Source: Clostridiales bacterium (GTDB lineage Bacteria > Bacillota > Clostridia > Lachnospirales > Lachnospiraceae). Taken from it: 53,669 bases of DNA. The stretch is from contig JALEHN010000002.1 in NCBI GenBank assembly GCA_022770525.1, positions 1-53,669 of the forward strand. The letters are read 5' to 3'. Positions 49,035 through 53,669 of this stretch are shown one piece after another. Below the pieces are notes generated by a model, which searched no databases, was not told where the DNA came from, and was given only the letters and a program-made list of their open reading frames with translations. A program made the position numbers and the translations under genes. Numbering within the stretch: the first letter of the stretch is position 1; each line of letters starts with the position of its first letter.

Positions 49035-50234
49035 ATGAAAAAAAGACTTAAAATCATTGGTATTGTATGTGTATTGCTGCTTTGCGGTTCCGGTATTATT
49101 TTTTATATGAATATTACCCGGAAAAAGACTGACGAAAAGCTTCAGGCTGAACCGCCGTGTTATAATCTGACGGTACTAAGCCCCGTGACCGGTGAACTTG
49201 CCTATATCGGTGAGCCGGCAAAGTGGGCTGTGGAATATGCACAGGATATCATTAACAATGAAGGCGGAATCAACGGTATACCTGTGAAGGTCACTGTGCT
49301 TGATACGGAGTTTTCAACGGAAAAGGTCAAAAGATTTGAAAAAGAGATACTTAAACAGGAACGTTTCTTTATAGGTCCCCTTGATGCACCGGGAACTGAA
49401 GCCGGAGCCGAAGGCGTGGTTGAAAACGGGGTGCCGAATATTGCGGCCTATTCTTATGAAACTGTGCGGGAGGCTGCGGCACCTTACGGTATTTCGTATA
49501 TGAGCGATTCCACAGAGGGTGAGATTGAGGCTGTAAAAATGTGGAAAAAACTCAATCCCGATATCCGGACGGTTGTCATTCTGGCAAGTCCTTCAGATAC
49601 GTCACAGATGGCAACGGCGGGACTGTTGGAAGCTGTTTTAAGCGAAATGGATATGGAGCTTCTGGAAATTATCCCGGTGGAACTGGATAAGAATAACGGG
49701 ATGAATGCGGTCGTGCAGGCACTAAACAGCAAAGCGGACGGGTATATTTTTCTGGCCAGGGCCGAAGAATACGGACTTGTGGTGTCAGAACTCAGAAAGC
49801 GGGGGATTAATGAAGGCCGAAGAATTACGGCGTCATTTTCCAGCTTTGAAAACAGTATCGTTGAGCAAAACAAAGCAGCCCTTGATGACACTTATATATG
49901 GAATAAATTTGATGTGAAGTACGAAGGGACAGAATGGAAAAAGCTTGTACAGTCATATCAGGAAGATCATGAAGGTAAATCGCCGGACAGCAGTGTTGTA
50001 TCGGATATGTATAATGCAGTTATGGCATGGCGGCGGTGTATTGAGTCGCTGGATCTTAAGCCGGAGATAAAGAATTTGGAGCAGGAGCGGCAAAAAATCA
50101 GCGAATGGTTTTATAATTCATCAGTACAGGCAGGAATCCAGGGAAAATATCAGTGGATTCAGGGAAAGAAAATATCTTCCATATATTATTTCCAGTTTGA
50201 CGAGGAGGGAAACAGAATTTCTGTGTACCCGTAA
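49035..50234 (+). CDS. Periplasmic-binding-like protein (LivJ/type I fold), membrane-anchored, linked to a two-component system
   Basis: The 399-residue protein has one N-terminal hydrophobic helix (IIGIVCVLLLCGSGIIFYM) without a clear lipobox, so it is probably membrane-tethered. The outer domain is a type I periplasmic-binding fold of the branched-chain amino acid kind: LSPVTGELAYIGEPAKWAVE, IINNEGGINGIPVKV, FIGPLDAPGTEAGAEGV and IAAYSYETVREAAAPYGISY. No transporter gene is nearby; it follows the kinase stop by 17 bases. I infer that it is a sensor accessory that binds a ligand and signals to the kinase. Confidence 0.85.
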   Translation: MKKRLKIIGIVCVLLLCGSGIIFYMNITRKKTDEKLQAEPPCYNLTVLSPVTGELAYIGEPAKWAVEYAQDIINNEGGINGIPVKVTVLDTEFSTEKVKRFEKEILKQERFFIGPLDAPGTEAGAEGVVENGVPNIAAYSYETVREAAAPYGISYMSDSTEGEIEAVKMWKKLNPDIRTVVILASPSDTSQMATAGLLEAVLSEMDMELLEIIPVELDKNNGMNAVVQALNSKADGYIFLARAEEYGLVVSELRKRGINEGRRITASFSSFENSIVEQNKAALDDTYIWNKFDVKYEGTEWKKLVQSYQEDHEGKSPDSSVVSDMYNAVMAWRRCIESLDLKPEIKNLEQERQKISEWFYNSSVQAGIQGKYQWIQGKKISSIYYFQFDEEGNRISVYP

Positions 50235-50292
50235 AGATACCGAACAGATTGTGAAAACTGCAATTTGCATCCGCCAAAATACAAATAAATCA

Positions 50293-50321
50293 TTGTATTT
50301 TGCCAAAAAAAAGTATAGAAT
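50293..50321 (+). promoter_or_regulatory. Promoter of pta
   Basis: TTGTAT, a 17-bp spacer and TAGAAT, about 55 bases before the start codon. Confidence 0.6.
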
Positions 50322-50377
50322 ATAAGAGACATCATGTTAAATATGTCAAGAGTACAAAAAGATGGGAGAATTGGATC

Positions 50378-51364
50378 ATGTTTGGATTTGGTATGTTAAT
50401 TGACAAATTAAAAAAGAGTCCTAAGTCAATCGTATTTACAGAGGGTACAGACCCACGTATCCTCGAAGCATCATCCCGCCTTCTGGCAGGATATTTCCTT
50501 CATCCGATTTTAGTAGGCAATCCTGATGAAGTGATGAAAGCAGCAGAAGAAAGCGGTTACAACATCCGCGGCGCTCAGATTATTGACCCACAGAATTATG
50601 ACCGCATGGATGAAATGGTAGAAATGTTCTGCGAACTTCGTAAGAGCAAAGGTGTGACACCTGAACAGGCAAGAAAGACATTGCTTCAGGCAAACTATTT
50701 CGGTACAATGCTTGTTAAAATGGGTGTAGCGGATGCGCTCTTAGGCGGTGCTACATATTCTACAGCAGATACAGTTCGTCCGGCACTGCAGCTGATTAAA
50801 ACAAAACCGGGCAACAAGATCGTATCATCATGCTTTATTATGGTTCGTCCTTCAGCCGTTGGTGACAACGAAGTGCTTGCGATGGGTGACTGCGCGATCA
50901 ACATTAAGCCGACAGAAGATGAACTGGTTGAAATCGCACTGGAATGCGCACAGTGTGCAAAGATTTTCGGTATTGACCCTAAGGTTGCATTTTTAAGCTA
51001 CTCAACACTTGGTTCAGGCAAGGGCGAAGATGTTGATAAAGTGCGCAATGCAGCAGCAAAGGCAAAGGCTAAAGCACCGGATCTTCCGATCGAAGGTGAG
51101 ATTCAGTTTGACGCAGCCGTTGATCCTCGTGTGGCACGTACAAAATGTAAAGATTCAAAAGTTGCAGGTCAGGCAAATACATTTATTTTCCCTGATATCA
51201 ATGCAGGTAATATCGGTTACAAGATCGCTCAGAGACTTGGTAACTTTGATGCATACGGCCCGATCCTTCTCGGTCTGAATGCACCGATCAATGATCTTTC
51301 CAGAGGCTGCAACGCTATGGAAGTTTATTCAATGGCTATCATTACTGCAGCACTTGCGGAATAA
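50378..51364 (+). CDS. pta: Phosphate acetyltransferase
   Basis: ATG 50378 behind GGGAG gives 328 residues, the normal length for a single-domain Pta; the frame is open from 50300. Features include FTEGTDPRILEAS, MGVADALLGGATYSTADTVRPAL, the conserved AMGDCAINIKPTEDEL and GEIQFDAAVDP, with KVAGQANTFIFPDINAGNIGYK near the C-terminus. It converts acetyl-CoA and phosphate to acetyl phosphate, the step before ATP-yielding acetate kinase. ackA is not adjacent, as it often is in Firmicutes. H2 release by the hydrogenase would favour this acetate route. Confidence 0.96.
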   Translation: MFGFGMLIDKLKKSPKSIVFTEGTDPRILEASSRLLAGYFLHPILVGNPDEVMKAAEESGYNIRGAQIIDPQNYDRMDEMVEMFCELRKSKGVTPEQARKTLLQANYFGTMLVKMGVADALLGGATYSTADTVRPALQLIKTKPGNKIVSSCFIMVRPSAVGDNEVLAMGDCAINIKPTEDELVEIALECAQCAKIFGIDPKVAFLSYSTLGSGKGEDVDKVRNAAAKAKAKAPDLPIEGEIQFDAAVDPRVARTKCKDSKVAGQANTFIFPDINAGNIGYKIAQRLGNFDAYGPILLGLNAPINDLSRGCNAMEVYSMAIITAALAE

Positions 51365-51421
51365 TCTGAGAAGAACGCTGCAAAAATGATTTGAGAAGAA
51401 ATCAGAAGAAATAACAGGCAT

Positions 51422-51467
51422 ATGAAAGCCTCCGATCCGAAATAAAGATCCGGAGGCTTTCATTTTA
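51422..51467 (+). terminator. Terminator after pta
   Basis: ATGAAAGCCTCCG-ATC pairs with GATC-CGGAGGCTTTCAT with one bulged base, followed by TTTT. The next open frame's first ATG lies in the T run. Confidence 0.92.
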
Positions 51468-51502
51468 TGACATCAAAATGTAAAGAATGGAGAATCAAAG
51501 AG

Positions 51503-52885
51503 ATGGAGCTTGTTAAGAAATTATTCGGCCCCGTAGACATGACGGAGGGAACGCCGTGGCAGAAAATTGCTCTGTTTACTGTGCCTATGCTGCTTGGCAA
51601 TATTGCTCAGCAGCTTTATAATGCGGTCGACAGTGTTGTCGTCGGTAATTATGTGGGTGATAATGCACTGGCGGCGGTTGGAAGCGCAGGTCCGATTTTA
51701 AATTTATTGATTGTATTGTTTGTCGGTATCAGTATGGGCGCCAGCATTATGGTTTCACAGTATTTCGGGGCACGCAACCGGGAGGCGCTCTCACACACTG
51801 TCGGGAATTGTATTGTTTTAACGGTTATTGCTTCTGCGATCGTTATGGTGGCGGGAACAGCCGCGGCAAGACCGCTTTTATGTTTGTTAAATACACCGGA
51901 CAGCATCCTTGACTGGTGTACGTCCTATTTGCATATTTTGTTCCTCGGCTGCATCGGTATGGCTTTTTATAATATACTAAGCGGTGTTTTGAGGGGACTG
52001 GGCGATTCGGTATCGGCACTGATTTACCTCGTTGTGGCCAGTGTACTTAATATTATACTTGATCTTGTTTTTGTACTGATGTTTCAGATGGGTGTCATGG
52101 GTGTGGCGCTTGCAACAGTGATCGCCCAGACGATTTCAGCCCTGCTCTGCTTTTGGAAGCTGATGCGCATGCGGGATTTGTTTGACTTAAAATGGCGTTA
52201 TATCCGATGGCACAAAAAGTATGCCGGTAAAATCGTACAGCTCGGTCTGCCATCCGGCGTCACCCAGGCGATTATTTCAATGTCAATGATTATTGTGCAG
52301 TCTTTGACCAACAGCTTTGGTGAGCAGTTCATTGCGGCCAATGTCATCGTACAGAGGGTCGACGGGTTTGCCATGCTGCCGAATTTTTCCTTCGGAACGG
52401 CGATGACGACTTATGCGGGGCAGAATGTCGGCGCCGGTGATTATAAACGTGTCAGCAAAGGCGCAAAGCAGGGGACGCTGCTGGCTGTGGGGTCTTCGGC
52501 AGTGATCACAGGTTTGATTTTACTGTTCGGCAAAGGGCTGATGGGTATTTTTACAAATACAGCATCGCTTGTGGACTTAAGTATGCGGATGATGTGTATT
52601 CTTGCACCCGGTTACATTGCCATGGCTGTGATTCAGAGCTTTTCCGGTGTTATGCGGGGCGCCGGCGATACAATGACGCCGATGTGGATTTCCATATTCC
52701 AGACACTGTTTTTAAGAGTGCCTCTTGCATACGGTATGTGCTATGCCACGAGAACAGAAACACTGCCGAATGGACGCTGTGAGTGTCTTTATCTGTCATT
52801 GCTCCTTGCATGGATTATCGGTGCGATCATTACATCTGTTTTTTATGTCAAAGGCAGATGGCGTAAAAAAAGCATTACAAAATAA
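51503..52885 (+). CDS. MATE family efflux transporter
   Basis: ATG 51503 (MELVKKLFGP) is preferred, with GGAG about 11 bases upstream; an ATG at 51467 in the same frame lies inside the terminator. The protein of about 460 residues has twelve membrane helices in two halves. Motifs are TPWQKIALFTVPMLLGNIAQ, YNAVDSVVVGNYVG and, in the second half, GLPSGVTQAIISMSMIIVQS. It exports drugs or metabolites using ion gradients. It has no linked regulator. Confidence 0.9.
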   Translation: MELVKKLFGPVDMTEGTPWQKIALFTVPMLLGNIAQQLYNAVDSVVVGNYVGDNALAAVGSAGPILNLLIVLFVGISMGASIMVSQYFGARNREALSHTVGNCIVLTVIASAIVMVAGTAAARPLLCLLNTPDSILDWCTSYLHILFLGCIGMAFYNILSGVLRGLGDSVSALIYLVVASVLNIILDLVFVLMFQMGVMGVALATVIAQTISALLCFWKLMRMRDLFDLKWRYIRWHKKYAGKIVQLGLPSGVTQAIISMSMIIVQSLTNSFGEQFIAANVIVQRVDGFAMLPNFSFGTAMTTYAGQNVGAGDYKRVSKGAKQGTLLAVGSSAVITGLILLFGKGLMGIFTNTASLVDLSMRMMCILAPGYIAMAVIQSFSGVMRGAGDTMTPMWISIFQTLFLRVPLAYGMCYATRTETLPNGRCECLYLSLLLAWIIGAIITSVFYVKGRWRKKSITK

Positions 52886-52908
52886 ATATAAAACCGCGCT
52901 TTACTCTA

Positions 52909-52937
52909 TTGAAATACTGGTATTATGATGTTATAAT
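52909..52937 (+). promoter_or_regulatory. Promoter of the DMT permease gene
   Basis: TTGAAA, a 17-bp spacer and TATAAT, about 34 bases before the start codon. Confidence 0.78.
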
Positions 52938-52970
52938 ACAAGCAGATATAACATTAAGGAGTGAAGCGTG

Positions 52971-53669
52971 ATGACAGCGATACAAAAGAAAATAAATTGT
53001 ACAGAACAGTCCAATAAAGTGCCTGCAAAATCAAAACAAATAGGTATTTTAAGTGCAGCTTTATCGGCGTTAATCTTCGGGTTTAATCCGCTGATTGCAA
53101 AAAGCGCCTATGCCGGAGGGACCAATGATGTGGCGTTTATATTCTATTCAACGGCCATTGCGGTTCCGGTATTAATCGTCGTTCTGCTGATTTTAAAACT
53201 TCCGCTGCTGCCTGATCGGCGTCAGCTGATGCCGATTTTAGTGACGGGAATCTTTGGCGCGCTGACAACGATGCTTTTGTTTGCGTCCTATAATTTTGTG
53301 GCAACGGGTATAGCGACAACGCTTCATTTTACATATCCGACCTTTGTGGCTGTCGGAAGCATATTTGTATTAAAGCAGAAGCTGACTAAAGGCAAAGTGA
53401 TGGCACTTGTTTTAAGCCTTGGCGGTATTTATCTGGCTGCCGATTTTACAGGCGGTGTTGACGCAAAAGGCATTTTGCTGGCACTGATTTCAGGAATGAC
53501 TTATGCATCGTATATATTGTGTATGGACAAAACCGGTCTTAAAGATATTAATTTTTTGCAGATCTGCCTCTGGCTGTCTGTGGTAAAACTGATCATTACC
53601 GGAGGGTATGGGATGGCGGCAGGCCAGCTGAATGTGCATATGAATGGAACAGCCTGGATCATGACGCTG
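52971..53669 (+). CDS. DMT/EamA-family permease, C-terminus outside the window
   Basis: ATG 52971 follows AAGGAG. The 233 codons present read MTAIQKKINCTEQ, then about seven membrane helices beginning IGILSAALSALIFGFNPLIA. The EamA features FYSTAIAVPVLIV, ASYNFVATGIATTLHFTYPTFVA and LVLSLGGIYLAADF are clear, and a second EamA repeat starts at GILLALISGMTYASYIL. It would export or import small metabolites such as amino acids. The gene is cut by the window edge, still open at base 53669. Confidence 0.88.
   Translation, partial: MTAIQKKINCTEQSNKVPAKSKQIGILSAALSALIFGFNPLIAKSAYAGGTNDVAFIFYSTAIAVPVLIVVLLILKLPLLPDRRQLMPILVTGIFGALTTMLLFASYNFVATGIATTLHFTYPTFVAVGSIFVLKQKLTKGKVMALVLSLGGIYLAADFTGGVDAKGILLALISGMTYASYILCMDKTGLKDINFLQICLWLSVVKLIITGGYGMAAGQLNVHMNGTAWIMTL

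Overview
The window reads as chromosome of a strictly anaerobic, low-to-mid GC Gram-positive bacterium, most likely a clostridial gut-type organism close to the Lachnospiraceae. The grounds are a trimeric [FeFe]-hydrogenase cluster, an NfnAB transhydrogenase, Rex-type redox operators, a CIRCE element, consistent AGGAGG-type ribosome binding sites, many TTGACA/TATAAT promoters with 17-bp spacers, and a Firmicutes repertoire (CvfB, long HPF, split transketolase, DUF5721, SH3/NlpC-P60 wall hydrolase). The assignment is inference; no rRNA or other strong marker is present.

Layout. 1-225: end of folP. 375-6541: hydrogenase locus, with a minus-strand ATPase/DRTGG pair divergent from a plus-strand hydC-hydD-hydE-hydB-hydA operon; a near-perfect Rex box lies between them. 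6664-9164: nfnAB with its own promoter and long leader. 9165-10936: gene-poor stretch with two Rex-like boxes, two promoters, a structured RNA gene ending in a terminator, two dispersed repeat families and a decayed transposase. 10937-14116: an AT-rich HEPN-like gene, then pepF and a nitrilase-family hydrolase. 14308-19560: a complete peptide ABC transporter with fused ATPases. 19657-25604: truA, deoC, a CDF metal transporter, tRNA-Gln(CUG), cvfB and a five-SH3 NlpC/P60 hydrolase. 25605-26490: long AT-rich spacer carrying a DnaA-box cluster, ahead of hpf. 27091-29029: a split transketolase behind a multi-helix 5' leader. 29127-33379: DUF5721, htpG with CIRCE, and a MATE transporter. 33553-36917 (minus): ribokinase, M18 aminopeptidase and an S1-domain protein. 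37149-39847 (plus): MBL hydrolase, M42 peptidase and HAD phosphatase. 40074-42565 (minus): polar amino acid ABC transporter. 42778-44060: a small island with an RNA gene, a PBECR4-like protein and a 50-residue membrane-protein candidate. 44063-46701: galM and a divergent GntP-type permease. 46825-50234: a two-component system plus an orphan substrate-binding protein. 50293-53669: pta, a second MATE transporter and the start of a DMT permease.

How the genes work together. The hydrogenase and Nfn are the redox core: HydABC couples NADH and ferredoxin oxidation to H2, and NfnAB links NADH, ferredoxin and NADPH. Rex boxes at the hyd promoter and at a promoter ahead of the RNA gene at about 9654-9889 suggest that the NADH/NAD+ ratio controls both, which would make the RNA part of a redox regulon. 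Pta adds acetyl-phosphate metabolism. Peptide and amino acid import plus three peptidases (PepF, M18, M42) indicate a peptide-using lifestyle; transketolase, ribokinase, DeoC and GalM handle pentoses, deoxynucleosides and hexoses.

The most interesting material is mostly non-coding: the RNA gene with Rex-like boxes, the transketolase leader, the RNA/PBECR4/micro-protein island, the DnaA-box cluster, and two repeat families that sit in gene ends and leaders. All structural statements come from reading complementary segments by eye. No folding, alignment or database search was run.
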